A stretch of 64,000 bases of DNA from Staphylococcus simiae (GCF_017357005.1 NZ_CP071589.1:1984001-2048000); one strand, 5' to 3'. Positions 35,907-48,328 are shown, numbered from the stretch's first letter. A program made the numbers and translations. Notes: a model not told the origin generated them from the sequence alone.

Positions 35907-36743
35907 TTACCATTTAAATGACACAATTCTATCGTGACCATTAATATCTTGCACTATATGCACATCTTTATCAGGATACTTCTGCAGAATTATATTTTTT
36001 AAAGTAGTTCCTTGTTGGTAACCTATTTCAAAGACCACCACGCCATTTGTCTTCATGACTAGTGGCAAATCATCGATTATTGATTCATAAACAGCATAAC
36101 CATTATGTTCAGCGAATAGTGCTTGGTGTGGTTCGAACTTTGTGACAGTGCTCTCCATGGATGACATTTCACTTTTAGCAATATACGGTGGATTAGATAT
36201 CAAACCATCGAGTTTAATATCTTCTGCAATTAATGGTTTTAGGGCATCTCCATGTAAAAATTGAATGTCCACTTTATGCTTTTCTGCATTACATCGTGCA
36301 ATTTGGAGCGCATCTAAACTTAAATCAGTTGCTATAATTTGCAAATCAGGTTGCTCTTTAGCCATTGAAACTGCTAATGCTCCACTACCTGTCCCTATAT
36401 CTGCCACAGTTTGTCCATTCTTCAAATTTTTTAAAAAATGTACCATAACTTCTTCTGTTTCAGGTCTTGGAATCAAACAATTACTATTCACTTCAAAATC
36501 TCTACCATAAAAACTAGCAAAACCAACAATGTATTGAATTGGTTCGCCAATAAGCATTCTTTGCAAAGCTAAATCAAATTTCATGATATCGGTTTTAGAC
36601 ATCTCATCATACATATGAACGACAAAATCTGTTCTAGTCCAATGAAATACATCTAGTAATAACCACTCTGCTCGTGTTTGTTCATACCCTTTTTGCTGCG
36701 CTAAATGTATCGCTTCATCTAATTTATCTTTATAATTCACCAT
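35907..36743 (-). CDS. prmC: Release factor glutamine methyltransferase
   Basis: Methylates the GGQ glutamine of release factors. It has 278 aa with an N-terminal helical domain and a Rossmann methyltransferase domain: [16 protein letters not shown] for SAM binding and the catalytic [13 protein letters not shown]. The IPRPETE segment is typical. It overlaps prfA by 14 bases, so the enzyme and its substrate RF1 are made together. Confidence 0.95.
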   Translation of the reverse strand: MVNYKDKLDEAIHLAQQKGYEQTRAEWLLLDVFHWTRTDFVVHMYDEMSKTDIMKFDLALQRMLIGEPIQYIVGFASFYGRDFEVNSNCLIPRPETEEVMVHFLKNLKNGQTVADIGTGSGALAVSMAKEQPDLQIIATDLSLDALQIARCNAEKHKVDIQFLHGDALKPLIAEDIKLDGLISNPPYIAKSEMSSMESTVTKFEPHQALFAEHNGYAVYESIIDDLPLVMKTNGVVVFEIGYQQGTTLKNIILQKYPDKDVHIVQDINGHDRIVSFKW

Positions 36744-37806
36744 TATTTAGTTCTTTCAACTTCTCAGTTTGTTCAGATAAAGTTAATGCATCTATAATTT
36801 CTTCTAAATGACCTTCCATAATTTGATTTAATTTTTGTAAAGTTAAACCAATACGGTGATCAGTTACACGACTTTGAGGATAGTTATATGTACGAATACG
36901 TTCTGAACGATCACCAGTACCTACAGCTGATTTACGTTGAGAAGCATACTTTTGTTGTTCTTCTTGAACTTTCATATCATATAATCTTGCTTTCAATACT
37001 TTCATTGCTTTTTCTCTGTTTTGAATTTGTGACTTTTCAGAAGAAGTAGCAATAACACCTGTTGGTAAATGGGTAATACGCACAGCTGAGTCTGTAGTGT
37101 TAACGTGTTGTCCGCCGGCACCACTTGAACGATAAGTATCAATTTTTAAGTCTTCATTTCTAATTTCAATTTCAACATCTTCAACTTCTGGTAATACAGC
37201 AACAGTAGCTGTAGAAGTATGGATTCTACCACCTGATTCTGTTTCTGGGACGCGTTGAACGCGATGTGCACCATTTTCAAATTTCAATTTACTATAAGCA
37301 CCATGTCCAGAAACTTGGAAACTGATTTCTTTATAACCACCGTGATCACTTTCAGAGGCTTCCACGATTTCTGTTTTAAACCCTTGAGATTCAGCATATT
37401 TTGAATACATGCGCATAAGATCACCAGCAAAAATAGCAGCTTCATCGCCACCTGCTGCAGCTCTAATTTCTACAATAACGTCTTTGTCATCATTAGGATC
37501 TTTAGGAATTAATAAGAATTTCAGTTCTTCTTCAATTGATGGAATTTCATCTTTTAAAGCACTACTCTCTTCTTTTAACATTGCTATTTCTTCTTTATCA
37601 TCTGTTTCATTTAACATATCTTCAATATCTACTAATTCTTCTTTTTTAGCTTTATAACTTCGATATACATCAACTGTTTTTTGTAAATCTGCTTGTTCTT
37701 TTGAATATTTACGTAATTTATCTGAATCATTTACAACATCTGGATCACTTAATAATTCATTTAATTGTTCATATCTCTCTTCTACTATATCTAACTGATC
37801 AAACAT
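36730..37806 (-). CDS. prfA: Peptide chain release factor 1
   Basis: Recognises UAA and UAG and releases the peptide. It has 358 aa. The peptidyl-transfer motif is [24 protein letters not shown], and the codon-recognition loop contains [14 protein letters not shown] (PxT type, RF1 rather than RF2). A long N-terminal coiled coil spans about residues 5-100. It overlaps tdk by one base and prmC by 14. Confidence 0.96.
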   Translation of the reverse strand: MFDQLDIVEERYEQLNELLSDPDVVNDSDKLRKYSKEQADLQKTVDVYRSYKAKKEELVDIEDMLNETDDKEEIAMLKEESSALKDEIPSIEEELKFLLIPKDPNDDKDVIVEIRAAAGGDEAAIFAGDLMRMYSKYAESQGFKTEIVEASESDHGGYKEISFQVSGHGAYSKLKFENGAHRVQRVPETESGGRIHTSTATVAVLPEVEDVEIEIRNEDLKIDTYRSSGAGGQHVNTTDSAVRITHLPTGVIATSSEKSQIQNREKAMKVLKARLYDMKVQEEQQKYASQRKSAVGTGDRSERIRTYNYPQSRVTDHRIGLTLQKLNQIMEGHLEEIIDALTLSEQTEKLKELNNGEL

Positions 37807-38405
37807 TATAATTCCTCCTTATTGTTGTCACTAGGTGCTACTATATGATGTGCACGACAACGTGGCTCATAACTTTCATTGGCACCAACTAAGATAATTG
37901 GATCATCTATTTTCGCTGGTTTACCATCTATCAATCTTTGCGTTCTACTTGAAGACGAACCACAAACTGCACAAACTGCTTGTAATTTTGTTACTTGTTC
38001 ACTAACAGCCATCATTTTAGGCATTGGTTCAAAAGGCTCTCCTCTAAAATCCATGTCTAGTCCTGCAACTATTACTCGATGTCCATCTGACGACAATCTT
38101 TCAGCAATATTTACTATTTCATCATCAAAAAATTGTACCTCGTCTATCCCTATTACATCAACATCTGATAAATCATGCATCATTATTTCACGTGCACTAG
38201 ATATATTAATCGCTTCAATGGCATTACCATTATGAGAGACCACTTTTTCTTTATGATAACGATCATCTATGGCCGGTTTAAAGACCACAACTTTTTGTTT
38301 AGCGTAAATGCCTCTTCTTAATCGTCTAATTAATTCTTCTGATTTACCACTAAACATACTTCCTGTGATACATTCAATCCAACCAGAATGGTAAGTTTCA
38401 TACAT
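37806..38405 (-). CDS. tdk: Thymidine kinase
   Basis: Phosphorylates thymidine for salvage. It has 199 aa from the ATG at 38405, 8 bases after AAGGTGG; the four extra residues to 38417 lie over that site. P-loop [16 protein letters not shown], the DEVQFF catalytic motif, the lasso loop [14 protein letters not shown] and the zinc cysteines in [13 protein letters not shown] with a C-terminal RCRAHH are present. Confidence 0.96.
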   Translation of the reverse strand: MYETYHSGWIECITGSMFSGKSEELIRRLRRGIYAKQKVVVFKPAIDDRYHKEKVVSHNGNAIEAINISSAREIMMHDLSDVDVIGIDEVQFFDDEIVNIAERLSSDGHRVIVAGLDMDFRGEPFEPMPKMMAVSEQVTKLQAVCAVCGSSSSRTQRLIDGKPAKIDDPIILVGANESYEPRCRAHHIVAPSDNNKEEL

Positions 38406-38537
38406 TGCGAGTTCCACCTTTTTTCAAAACATAATCGTCTTATTATATCATATTTCAAATATTCATAAATGGCTTTTTACTAAATATCATTTGCAATATT
38501 TCTATATATTTATTATGTATATTTCTAATCAAATAAT

Positions 38538-38607
38538 GTTCTCTACCAAATTGGACTGATACATAATTATTTACTTTTTATAAATCAGTCCTAGAAATGA
38601 GAGAACC
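38538..38607. repeat. R1 interspersed repeat, copy 2
   Basis: GTTCTCT...TTGGACTGATACATAATTAT...ATCAGTCCTAGAAATGAGAGAACC. Terminal GTTCTC/GAGAAC and internal GGACTGAT/ATCAGTCC are inverted. It ends 18 bases from the rpmE2 terminator and is the shortest complete copy (70 bp). Confidence 0.8.
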
Positions 38608-38624
38608 ATAAAAAAATAATAACC

Positions 38625-38675
38625 ATAAAAAAACTGCCTACGTACCTATAATAGGTTGTAGACAGATCAAAATCC
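38625..38675 (-). terminator. rpmE2 terminator
   Basis: On the minus strand CTGTCTACAACCTATTATAG pairs with CTGCCTACGTACCTATAA in inverted order (CTAC...GTAG, CTG...CAG), followed by TTTTTTTATGG. Confidence 0.75.
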
Positions 38676-38681
38676 ATATAA

Positions 38682-38936
38682 TTAGTTGTCTGATTTAAGA
38701 CCGAATTTTTTGTTGAAACGTTCCACACGTCCATCCGCAGCAGCGAATTTTTGACGTCCTGTGTAGAATGGATGTGAATCAGATGAGATATCTAAGCGAA
38801 TAACTGGATATTCTTTGCCATCTTCCCATTCCATCATTTCAGAAGTCGTTTTTGTAGAACCACTTAAGAATTTAAAGTTTGTTGTAGTATCTAAAAAGAT
38901 TACTTGATGATACTCAGGATGAATTCCTTGTTTCAT
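38682..38936 (-). CDS. rpmE2: 50S ribosomal protein L31 type B
   Basis: An 84-residue bL31 protein, [19 protein letters not shown]...[29 protein letters not shown]. It lacks the zinc CxxC pairs, which marks the C-minus (type B) form; in B. subtilis that form replaces the zinc form when zinc is scarce. I see no second L31 gene here. It is the gene after rho, behind a leader of about 115 bases; no Zur box was recognised in it. Confidence 0.95.
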   Translation of the reverse strand: MKQGIHPEYHQVIFLDTTTNFKFLSGSTKTTSEMMEWEDGKEYPVIRLDISSDSHPFYTGRQKFAAADGRVERFNKKFGLKSDN

Positions 38937-39053
38937 TATTTTCAGCTCCTTTGCCCTGAACCATCTGGAACAGAGTTATTTGTGAGTTTTTACCCGATAC
39001 TGTGTAATTATAATGGTAATTAATATAAAACGCAAGTCATTATCTAATGTTTC

Positions 39054-40370
39054 TTAAATTATTGGTCGACCAGTTTTTGTACTTTCTTCTGCAGATTTTT
39101 GTAATTGTTTAAAGAAGTCTGCGTTATTTTTAGAGCGTTTAAGTTTACGAATAAATCTTTCTGTAAAATCAGTCGAATCAGTAAATAAATTACGTAATTG
39201 CCATAATGTATCTAGTTCAGCCTTAGTAATTAATAATTCTTCTTTACGTGTTGAGCTTCTACCGATATCAATTGCTGGGAATATACGACGTTCTGATAAT
39301 TTACGATCTAAATGTAATTCCATATTACCTGTACCTTTAAACTCTTCGTAAATCATATCGTCCATTCGTGAGCCTGTTTCTACTAGGGCAGTCGCTAAAA
39401 TAGTTAAACTACCACCAGCTTCGATATTTCTTGCTGCACCAAAGAATGCTTTAGGTTTGTGTAAAGAGGCAGGATCCAAACCACCTGATAAAGTTCGACC
39501 ACTTGGTGGTATAACTAAGTTGTATGCTCTAGCTAACCTAGTTATTGAATCCATTAAAATAATAACGTCTTCTCCAATTTCAACAAGTCTTTTTGCTCGT
39601 TCAAGTAATAATTCTGCAACTTTGACATGGTGTTCAGGTGGTTCATCAAACGTTGAATGTACAACTTCTGCAGATTCCACTGAACGTTCAATGTCTGTTA
39701 CCTCTTCAGGACGCTCGCCGACTAATAAAATGAACAACTTAGCATCTGGTTTATTAATACTTATCGCATTAGCAATTTCTTTTAATAGTGACGTTTTACC
39801 TGCTTTTGGTGGTGCTACAATTAAACCACGTTGTCCTAAACCAATCGGTGTCACTAAGTCCATAATTCTCGTTGAATAGCTTGTTGAGTCAGTTTCTAAT
39901 AATATTCTTTCATCTGGATATAGCGGTGTTAACGCTTGGAAATGAGGTCGTCTTTTTACTTCTTCTGCATTATGATCATTAACAAAATCTACTTGTAATA
40001 ATCCATAATATTTTTCATTATCCTTAGGTTTTCTTACTTTCCCCGTTACTTTATCACCACGTTTGATTTCGAAACGACGAATTTGACTAGCGGAGATATA
40101 AATATCTTTTTCACCTTTAGAATAATTTACTGTACGTAAAAAACCATAACCATCTGGTTGGATATCGTCTAAAATACCTTCCATATAGTAGTTACCGTCT
40201 TTTTCCATTTGAGCTTCCATAATGGCTAACACGAGTTCTTTTTTATTTAATTTACTATAATTTGATAACTTAAGTGTCTTTGCTTTTTGAGTGAGTTCCT
40301 TAGTAGTGTAATTCTTGTACAGTTCGTGGAATGATTCATACTGAGGAGATGTACGTTCTCTTTCAGGCAT
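39054..40370 (-). CDS. rho: Transcription termination factor Rho
   Basis: A hexameric RNA-dependent ATPase that terminates untranslated and antisense transcripts. It has 438 aa. The N-terminal helical domain with LNKKELVLAIMEAQ is followed by the cold-shock-like RNA-binding domain (GILDDIQPDGYGFLR, KGEKDIYISASQIRRF), the P-loop IVAPPKAGKTSLLKEIA, ILMDSITRLARAYN with the Q/R loops, and TEEFK-like DMIYEEFKGTGN. The start MPERERTSPQYE at 40370 matches relatives; the open frame to 40439 adds 23 unlike residues. GGTG upstream is a weak ribosome site. Confidence 0.94.
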   Translation of the reverse strand: MPERERTSPQYESFHELYKNYTTKELTQKAKTLKLSNYSKLNKKELVLAIMEAQMEKDGNYYMEGILDDIQPDGYGFLRTVNYSKGEKDIYISASQIRRFEIKRGDKVTGKVRKPKDNEKYYGLLQVDFVNDHNAEEVKRRPHFQALTPLYPDERILLETDSTSYSTRIMDLVTPIGLGQRGLIVAPPKAGKTSLLKEIANAISINKPDAKLFILLVGERPEEVTDIERSVESAEVVHSTFDEPPEHHVKVAELLLERAKRLVEIGEDVIILMDSITRLARAYNLVIPPSGRTLSGGLDPASLHKPKAFFGAARNIEAGGSLTILATALVETGSRMDDMIYEEFKGTGNMELHLDRKLSERRIFPAIDIGRSSTRKEELLITKAELDTLWQLRNLFTDSTDFTERFIRKLKRSKNNADFFKQLQKSAEESTKTGRPII

Positions 40371-40582
40371 ATATTTTACACCCATTTCATTATTTTTTAG
40401 TTGGTAAGTAGTAAGATAAGCTTCAGTAAAATAGCACAATTCACCATTTTATAATATTTAGCTTAATCTGTTATAAATACATCAATAACTATAGCAAATT
40501 TTCATTTTAATTACAAAATAATTTTCAAAAGCCAAATAATTATAAGTAAATAATGAATTTCTGAATTATAGTTAGTTACTAG

Positions 40583-40632
40583 TAAAAAAGTAAGCTATCG
40601 AAAGATTACTTTTATCTTTCAATAGCTTGATA
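40583..40632 (-). terminator. Terminator after the aldehyde dehydrogenase gene
   Basis: On the minus strand AAGCTATTGAAAGAT pairs with ATCTTTCGATAGCTT, followed by ACTTTTTT. Confidence 0.8.
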
Positions 40633-40676
40633 TTGTAAAATTCATTCAAATATCTTATGACTACGTTAACGATATC

Positions 40677-42104
40677 CTATTTGTAGTACCCAGCAATTGA
40701 TTTAACTTCTAGGAATTCTTCGATACCATAGTCGCCCCATTCGCGTCCTAAGCCAGATTGTTTATATCCGCCAAATGGTAAGTCAGGTTTTCTACCTGCC
40801 TCATTAATTTCAACTGTCCCTGCTTCAATTGAGCGTGCTACCTTACGTAATGTTTCTTGATCATTACCGATGACATAACCTGCTAAGCCATATTTTGTAT
40901 CATTGGCAATCGCAATTGCTTCATCTACATCGTTATATGTGATAACTGACATTACAGGGCCAAAAATTTCTTCTTGAGCGATAGTCATATGATTATCTAC
41001 ATTGATAAAGATTGTTGGTCTAGCAAAATATCCTTTTTCAAGTCCTTCTGGTTTACCAGGACCACCATAGAATAATTCAGCACCTTCTTGGATACCTTTA
41101 TCTATATAACTTTGAACTTGATCAAATTGTTTTTTACTAATGATTGGACCAACTTGAGTTCCTTCTTGTCGTGGATCGCCAACACGTACTTGGCTAAATT
41201 GTTGTTTTAATTCAGTTAAAAATTCTTCTTTAATACTATTTGGCACTAACACACGTGTACCAGCTGTACAAACTTGACCTGTATTATTAACAACTTTACC
41301 AGTTGTCGCTTTAGCAGCTTCTTTAATATCTACATCATCTAAAACGATATATGGAGATTTTCCACCTAATTCAAGTGATACTTTTTTAAAATCAGTAGCT
41401 GCTTTTTCCATAATTTTAGAACCTGTTGGACCTGAACCTGTGAATGACATCATGCGTACTTTTGGATGTTCACTTAATGGATTACCAACACCTTCACCGT
41501 CACCATTAACTAAGTTAAATACACCTTTAGGCACTCCAACTTTATCAAAGATTTCAGCTAATATAACTGCTGCAAATGGTGTTTCTTCTGAAGGTTTTAA
41601 GACGACAGGACTACCAGAAGCAAATGCTGCCGCTAATTTTAATGATGTTTGATTTGTAGGGAAGTTCCAAGGTGTGACTAAACCTGATACACCAATTCCT
41701 TCTTTAACAACTAAATCATCTCCACGACGTTCTTCAAAATTAAATGTATCTAAGGCATCTCTTGCTGCTGCAAAATGATTTAATCCCATTTGATAATGAA
41801 CACGTTCAGACATTTCAAGTGGCGCACCTAATTCATCTGTAATAGCTTGAACGATATCATCTTTTCTATTTTCATACTCTTTGACAATTTTATCTAATAA
41901 TTGTTGTCTTTCTTTCACTGACGTATGACGGAATTCTAAATAGACATTATGTGCCGCCTCTACTGCATCGTCAACATCTTGTTTATTACCTTTAGCAACT
42001 TTGCCAATTACTTCTTCATTCGCTGGATTAATGACGTCGATTGTGTCATTACTATGACTATCGACCCATTCACCATTAATATATTGTTTAGTATAATTTC
42101 TCAT
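40677..42104 (-). CDS. NAD(P)-dependent aldehyde dehydrogenase
   Basis: Oxidises an aldehyde to an acid; the substrate is not identifiable from sequence. It has 475 aa from the ATG at 42104 ([16 protein letters not shown]), behind AGGAG. Catalytic Cys is in [16 protein letters not shown], the general-base Glu in [12 protein letters not shown], and the dinucleotide loop in [50 protein letters not shown] is the usual N-terminal core. The HxlR regulator immediately upstream on the same strand may control it in response to reactive aldehydes or quinones; this is inferred from the neighbourhood. Confidence 0.9.
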   Translation of the reverse strand: MRNYTKQYINGEWVDSHSNDTIDVINPANEEVIGKVAKGNKQDVDDAVEAAHNVYLEFRHTSVKERQQLLDKIVKEYENRKDDIVQAITDELGAPLEMSERVHYQMGLNHFAAARDALDTFNFEERRGDDLVVKEGIGVSGLVTPWNFPTNQTSLKLAAAFASGSPVVLKPSEETPFAAVILAEIFDKVGVPKGVFNLVNGDGEGVGNPLSEHPKVRMMSFTGSGPTGSKIMEKAATDFKKVSLELGGKSPYIVLDDVDIKEAAKATTGKVVNNTGQVCTAGTRVLVPNSIKEEFLTELKQQFSQVRVGDPRQEGTQVGPIISKKQFDQVQSYIDKGIQEGAELFYGGPGKPEGLEKGYFARPTIFINVDNHMTIAQEEIFGPVMSVITYNDVDEAIAIANDTKYGLAGYVIGNDQETLRKVARSIEAGTVEINEAGRKPDLPFGGYKQSGLGREWGDYGIEEFLEVKSIAGYYK

Positions 42105-42261
42105 TTGTCTTTCACTCCTCAAGAATGATTTACTTTCTGTTTAACCATTATGCTGTTTATTCAAACATCATGGTCATTATCATACGTTTAATCTCTTGAT
42201 ATTGAAAATAATATGACTTATCAAAATCATAACAGTTATATTTGCACTTAGTTATTTTTCA

Positions 42262-42314
42262 TAATAAAAAAAGTTACTTCCGATTCATATTACTGAGTCG
42301 AAAATAACTTTCAA
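42262..42314 (-). terminator. Terminator after the HxlR regulator
   Basis: On the minus strand AAAGTTATTTTCGACTC pairs with GAATCGGAAGTAACTTT, followed by TTTT. The aldehyde dehydrogenase therefore likely has its own promoter. Confidence 0.7.
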
Positions 42315-42324
42315 ATTTATAGCA

Positions 42325-42666
42325 TTACTTAGCAGTTTCTTCTTGTGTTGCAGATAAATCCACATAATTTTGTGCCCATTCTTCAATAGGATGCAATGCT
42401 TGCGCAAGTGCCTGCCCTTTTTCAGTTAAGACATAGATAATTGCTACAGGACTTGTTGAAATGATTCTTTTTTCAACTAACTGCCAATCTGCTAATTCTG
42501 ATAATTTGATACTAAGCGCACGTGGCGTAATCGTTTTTAAATCTCTCTTCATATCGGAAAAGTGTGCTGAATTGTCATTACATCTTGAGAGATAATTAAT
42601 GATTAATCCATTCCAACTTCTACCAAGTATTTTGAAAGTTTCTTCAAGATACGGACATACTTCCAT
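42325..42666 (-). CDS. HxlR-family transcriptional regulator
   Basis: A 113-residue winged-helix dimer protein: MEVCPYLEETFKILGRSWNGLIINYLS, then FSDMKRDLKTITPRALSIKLSELADWQLVEKR and the wing VAIIYVLTEKGQALAQALHPIEEWAQ. A cysteine at position 4 is characteristic of the family and is the redox or electrophile switch in members such as YodB and HypR. The start is the third of three close Met codons (42666), which is 6 bases after GAGGTG. It lies upstream of, and on the same strand as, an aldehyde dehydrogenase, its likely target. Confidence 0.9.
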   Translation of the reverse strand: MEVCPYLEETFKILGRSWNGLIINYLSRCNDNSAHFSDMKRDLKTITPRALSIKLSELADWQLVEKRIISTSPVAIIYVLTEKGQALAQALHPIEEWAQNYVDLSATQEETAK

Positions 42667-42756
42667 CATCTTCACCTCTCATACAAAATTGAAATAGAAT
42701 GTAATATGACATTCTTGTTTGAAGTATATTTATTATACCACAAAACACACGCTTAT

Positions 42757-44016
42757 TTATACTGTTTCAGTCCAAATATCTGCACCAAGTGATTTTAAAT
42801 GTTCAACAATGTCAGTGTAACCACGATAAATATGATTAACGTTGTATATAGTAGTGATACCTTCAGCAATTAAACCAGCAATAATAAGACAAGCACCTGC
42901 TCTTAAATCACTAGCGTATACTTCTGCACCTTTAAGAGATGAAGGTTTAATTGTAGCAGTGCCTTCGTCTACTTCAATATTAGCTCCCATACGTTGTAAT
43001 TCATCTACATGCTTAAAACGTTCTGGATATATCGTATCTGTGACAAATGACGGACCATCAGCCATAAATAATAATGGTGTTATAGGTTGCTGTAAATCAG
43101 TCGCAAAACCTGGATAAACTAAAGTTTTAACGTCAACATAATGATAAGGTGTGCTTTTTTTGATGATAACTCGTTCATCTTCTACATCTATTTTAACACC
43201 TAACTCAACAAGTTTAGCTATTAGTGTTTCAACATGTTTAGGAACAATATTATTTAACACCATTTCTTCACCACTTGCAGCTGCTATACACATATATGTC
43301 CCTGCTTCAATACGATCAGGTATAACTTGATATTCAGAACCGTGTAACTTCTCAACACCAGTAATTTTGATTGTTGACGTACCAGCACCTTTGATATTAG
43401 CACCCATACTAGTTAAGAAGTTTGCTACATCAACAACTTCTGGTTCTTTAGCAGCATTTTCTATTACTGTTTGTCCAGTGGCATGTACAGCAGCTAACAT
43501 AATATTAATTGTTGCACCTACACTTACCATATCTAAAAAGATATGTGCACCTTTTAACTCTTTCGCTTCAATTTTCATCGATGTTTCACTAGATTCATCT
43601 ATTTCTGCACCCAATGCTTTAAATCCTTTAATATGCTGATCTATAGGACGTGGCCCAAGTGGACAGCCACCTGGTAAGCCTATAACACATTTCTTAAAGC
43701 GACCTAACATCGCACCCATCATATAGTAAGAAGCTCTTAATGATTCGACTTTATTATTAGGTAGAGGTGCATTCTCAATTTCAGTGGTATCTACATTTAA
43801 TTCAGTACCATTTAGCTCTGTTTTGATATTTAAATCTTCTAGTAAACTTACCAATGTCTCAACATCAGAGATTTGTGGCAAACCTTGCACTTTAACTTGT
43901 CCATGAGCTAATAATGTTGCAGGTATAATTGCTACGGCACTATTTTTGGCACCACTAATATTTACTTCCCCATTAAGAGTACGTCCACCTCTTATTTTAA
44001 TAACCTCTTGAGCCAT
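42757..44016 (-). CDS. murZ: UDP-GlcNAc 1-carboxyvinyltransferase, second copy MurZ
   Basis: The second enolpyruvyl transferase of the window, 419 aa, with [14 protein letters not shown] (catalytic Lys-Asn) and the active-site Cys in [25 protein letters not shown]. The neighbour fba and the sequence start [18 protein letters not shown] identify it as MurZ (MurA2). Staphylococci use both enzymes; MurZ is usually the stress-responsive one. It is on the same strand as fba but separated by a terminator and more than 500 bases. Confidence 0.95.
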   Translation of the reverse strand: MAQEVIKIRGGRTLNGEVNISGAKNSAVAIIPATLLAHGQVKVQGLPQISDVETLVSLLEDLNIKTELNGTELNVDTTEIENAPLPNNKVESLRASYYMMGAMLGRFKKCVIGLPGGCPLGPRPIDQHIKGFKALGAEIDESSETSMKIEAKELKGAHIFLDMVSVGATINIMLAAVHATGQTVIENAAKEPEVVDVANFLTSMGANIKGAGTSTIKITGVEKLHGSEYQVIPDRIEAGTYMCIAAASGEEMVLNNIVPKHVETLIAKLVELGVKIDVEDERVIIKKSTPYHYVDVKTLVYPGFATDLQQPITPLLFMADGPSFVTDTIYPERFKHVDELQRMGANIEVDEGTATIKPSSLKGAEVYASDLRAGACLIIAGLIAEGITTIYNVNHIYRGYTDIVEHLKSLGADIWTETV

Positions 44017-44326
44017 ATCATTTTCTCCTTTGTCCGTTACTTTTTAAATTTTTGCATTATTAGCATTATAAATTAATTGCGCTTTGTTTGTAAAATACTT
44101 TATTTTGAACTACAAATTTAACAATAATTTATATAGTAATAAATATCATATTTTTAATATATGGTTTAATCTCATTTATTGCCATAGTCTTTAGACTGAT
44201 ATTTAATAATAAATACATAAAAGCCTTAAATTATTAGTAATTCTATATTCCCAGCTAATATTATTCACAATAATTATATCATAAAAAAATTATAGTATCG
44301 TAAATTGTGATAAAGAAAAGGTGATT
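44017..44326. other. Upstream region of murZ
   Basis: About 310 bp, very AT-rich, with no supported gene on the minus strand. It must contain the murZ promoter. A short plus-strand frame starts at its right edge (44327). Confidence 0.35.
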
Positions 44327-44416
44327 ATGGCTACTTTGCTAGACAATACGCCAATTAATGTGTCGCTAATTTCATTTTTTGAAGCAATACTAATTCAAAA
44401 ATGTTTGGAATATTAA
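44327..44416 (+). CDS. Candidate 29-residue peptide
   Basis: A short frame MATLLDNTPINVSLISFF...LIQKCLEY behind AAAAGGTGATT on the plus strand, opposite to murZ and fba. AAGG is 5 bases from the ATG. Composition is plausible for a real peptide (mixed polar, hydrophobic centre, one Cys), but the length allows chance. It lies in the fba-murZ intergenic space and ends before the fba terminator hairpin, which is symmetrical enough to terminate it too. I do not recognise a family. Confidence 0.35.
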   Translation: MATLLDNTPINVSLISFFEAILIQKCLEY

Positions 44417-44431
44417 TAATAAAATGAATCA

Positions 44432-44486
44432 AAAAAAGGAAAAAGGCATTAAAATATATCAACTTGATACATTTTAATGCCTAAAA
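44432..44486. terminator. fba terminator (nearly symmetrical)
   Basis: AGGCATTAAAAT (44443-44454) pairs with ATTTTAATGCCT (44471-44482). On the minus strand TTTTTCCTTTTTT follows, so it mainly serves fba. Confidence 0.8.
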
Positions 44487-44570
44487 TTTATTTAAGAAAT
44501 AATTATCTTAATATTTTTGCAATGTAATGAATGATTGATCATCCAATACATTTATAATATTTAAAAGTGA

Positions 44571-45431
44571 TTATTTAGCACGGTTAGAAGTACCGAACTC
44601 TTTAATTTTACCTTTAACTGTTTCTTTGATCGCTTCGCGAGCTGGTCCTAAGTATTTACGTGGGTCATAAACAACTTTGTCGTTGTCTAAAACTTCACGA
44701 ACTGCTTTAGCTGAAGCAATTTGGTTTTCAGTGTTTACGTTAATTTTAGCTGTACCAAATGGAATAGCTTTTTGGATGTCTTTAGTTGGGATACCAGTAC
44801 CACCATGTAATACTAATGGTAAACCAGTTGAAGCACCGATTTCTTCCATTTCTTTAAATCCTAATTTTGGTTCACCTTTGTAAGGTCCGTGTACTGAACC
44901 TAAAGCTGGAGCTAATGCGTCAATGCCAGTTTTTTCAACTAACTCTTGACATTCTTTAGGATCTGCATAAATAACGCCGTCAGCAACTACGTCATCTTCT
45001 TGTCCACCAACAGTACCTAACTCAGCTTCAACAGAAACACCTTTATCGTGTGCGTAATCAACTACTTTCTTAGTAGTTGCTACGTTTTCTTCGAATGGGC
45101 TGTGTGAAGCATCAATCATAACTGATGTGAAACCAGCGTCGATTGCTTCTTTACATTTGTCAAAACTTGAACCATGGTCTAAATGAATAGCTACAGGTAC
45201 AGTAATGTTTAAGTCATGCATTAAACCTTCTACCATTTTAACAACTGTGTAGAAACCACTCATATAACGAGCAGCACCTTCAGAAACACCTAAAATTACA
45301 GGTGCATTTTCTTCTTGTGAAGCTTCTAAAATTGCTTGTGTGAATTCTAAGTTATTAATATTGTATTGTCCTACTGCATAACCATTTTCTTTTGCATCAA
45401 TTAACATTTCTTTCATTGAAACTAAAGGCAT
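44571..45431 (-). CDS. fba: Class II fructose-bisphosphate aldolase
   Basis: Cleaves fructose 1,6-bisphosphate into two triose phosphates. It has 286 aa from the ATG at 45431 ([30 protein letters not shown]), behind AAGGAGG. The zinc ligands are in [25 protein letters not shown] and the C-terminal VLHGGTGIP; the phosphate site is [12 protein letters not shown]. The longer open frame to 45503 has no ribosome site. This is the metal-dependent form; another class I enzyme may exist elsewhere. Confidence 0.96.
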   Translation of the reverse strand: MPLVSMKEMLIDAKENGYAVGQYNINNLEFTQAILEASQEENAPVILGVSEGAARYMSGFYTVVKMVEGLMHDLNITVPVAIHLDHGSSFDKCKEAIDAGFTSVMIDASHSPFEENVATTKKVVDYAHDKGVSVEAELGTVGGQEDDVVADGVIYADPKECQELVEKTGIDALAPALGSVHGPYKGEPKLGFKEMEEIGASTGLPLVLHGGTGIPTKDIQKAIPFGTAKINVNTENQIASAKAVREVLDNDKVVYDPRKYLGPAREAIKETVKGKIKEFGTSNRAK

Positions 45432-45649
45432 GAAAGTTCCTCCTTGAGTGCTTGTGCACGTATTTTTCAAAGTAATTATAACAAAGATTATGCATGATTG
45501 CATTTAAATATACAATAATAAATTTGCATTTTTCAAAAAATGCGATAGCTATAATAAATGCAAACGTATACATTATTATAAAATTTAAGTCGTTGCATTA
45601 TAAGTTTCCATTATTTACAATTATTGAGTAAACAGAACGGAGGATATAA

Positions 45650-46171
45650 ATGTCAAAAATTTTACACACACAACTTATTGGTATTTTTAATAGACTAGAA
45701 GATCAGTCCTTAGAAATTCAAATGGCAGCACAATGTTTAATGCAAGCAATTGGCGGAGAAGGCTATGTTTACATCAAAGGTTATGATGATTTACAATTTT
45801 TCGAAACATTTATATTACACAGTCATGAAAAAATGGACTCAAGTCGCACACTAAGAGATATTGAACACTTTAATACTATAGATTCGACGGATCGCGTATT
45901 ACTATTTGCCCCAGAGTATACTGATGACGTTGCTAATGATTTGCAGCAACTCGTCGAACAAGATATTGACGTCGTATTAATTTGTAATAAACCTAAGTCT
46001 GATAACTTCCCTGACCATTTAGTTCATTTTATTAATTTATCTACACCAAGACCAATCGTTTATACAGAAGATTACGACAAAATTGTTCAACCTCATGCTA
46101 TAGCATTAAATTATATTTATTACGATATTTATACACAAATGTTTGAAATGACTAGAGATTTAGAACTTTGA
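45650..46171 (+). CDS. DUF2529 family protein (YwjG-like)
   Basis: A 173-residue protein, MSKILHTQLIGIFNRLEDQSLEIQMAAQ...RVLLFAPEYTDDVANDLQQLVEQDIDVVLICNKP. It has a Rossmann-like alternation that recalls a sugar-isomerase (SIS) fold without its catalytic motifs. Position between fba and pyrG is that of ywjG in B. subtilis, the DUF2529 founder. CGGAGG precedes the ATG. Function unknown. Confidence 0.78.
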   Translation: MSKILHTQLIGIFNRLEDQSLEIQMAAQCLMQAIGGEGYVYIKGYDDLQFFETFILHSHEKMDSSRTLRDIEHFNTIDSTDRVLLFAPEYTDDVANDLQQLVEQDIDVVLICNKPKSDNFPDHLVHFINLSTPRPIVYTEDYDKIVQPHAIALNYIYYDIYTQMFEMTRDLEL

Positions 46172-46233
46172 AATACTCTCTATTGATGTTATAACATCAT
46201 GATAAAAAACTTGGCTCATTATTATTAAATATT

Positions 46234-46313
46234 GGTTCTCTCCCAAATTGGCCTGATATATAATTATTTTAAATTATTTACTTTTTATTTATCAGTCCTA
46301 AAAAAAGAGAACC
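46234..46313. repeat. R1 interspersed repeat, copy 3
   Basis: GGTTCTCTCCCAAATTGGCC...ATCAGTCCTAAAAAAAGAGAACC, 80 bp, with inverted ends. It ends 8 bases before the pyrG terminator hairpin. Confidence 0.85.
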
Positions 46314-46320
46314 TAAATAT

Positions 46321-46370
46321 TAAAGACCGACTTCATCACTATTGTATAACGATGAAGTCGGTCTATTTTT
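46321..46370. terminator. pyrG / DUF2529 bidirectional terminator
   Basis: AGACCGACTTCATC (46323-46336) pairs perfectly with GATGAAGTCGGTCT (46350-46363), with ATTTTTC on one side and AATATTTAGG on the other. Confidence 0.88.
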
Positions 46371-46380
46371 CTAAAATATA

Positions 46381-48006
<1,626 letters not shown>

Positions 48007-48207
48007 TTATTAAAGGGAATGCTTCCTCATCAATTGTAAAAATCATGTATTTCAGTTATTATCATTAAACTCAATACAATACTATGTAATGGTTAATCAT
48101 ATTAATAGCACGTTTAACTCACATTATAAATTAAACAGCATATATTGAAATTCATCACAATACAATCTTAGCTTCTGAGTTATCATAGAATGATTTACTC
48201 ATTTAAA

Positions 48208-48250
48208 TAAAAAAACGCTCCCTCTCACAAATATTGTAAGGGGAGCGTAT
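48208..48250 (-). terminator. pyrG leader attenuator
   Basis: On the minus strand ACGCTCCC...GGGAGCGT with a 17-base loop and seven T. It lies about 35 bases into the pyrG transcript, well upstream of the start codon. The C-rich 5' arm CGCTCCCC can pair with a poly-G leader end. Confidence 0.85.
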
Positions 48251-48280
48251 AAATTTTATACACGTGTCCTATTTAAAGGA

Positions 48281-48319
48281 GCCCGAATAAAATTTTATCA
48301 TCTTTCGCTTAAAAGTCAA
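48281..48319 (-). promoter_or_regulatory. pyrG promoter with GGGC start (CTP-sensing)
   Basis: On the minus strand TTGACT (48314-48319), 16-base spacer, TAAAAT (48292-48297), seven bases, then GGGC with the first G at 48284. In B. subtilis pyrG the transcript also begins GGGC; when CTP is low the polymerase adds extra Gs that pair with the terminator 5' arm and allow readthrough. All three parts are present here. The promoter lies just past the rpoE stop. Confidence 0.8.
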
Positions 48320-48328
48320 TTATTAAAT

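Noticed and set aside
39457..39879. Long antisense frame inside rho (140 codons)
   Set aside because: Mirror of the codon pattern of a highly conserved gene on the other strand, with no start signal. The same holds for antisense frames in atpA, atpG, prmC, prfA, tdk, murZ and pyrG.
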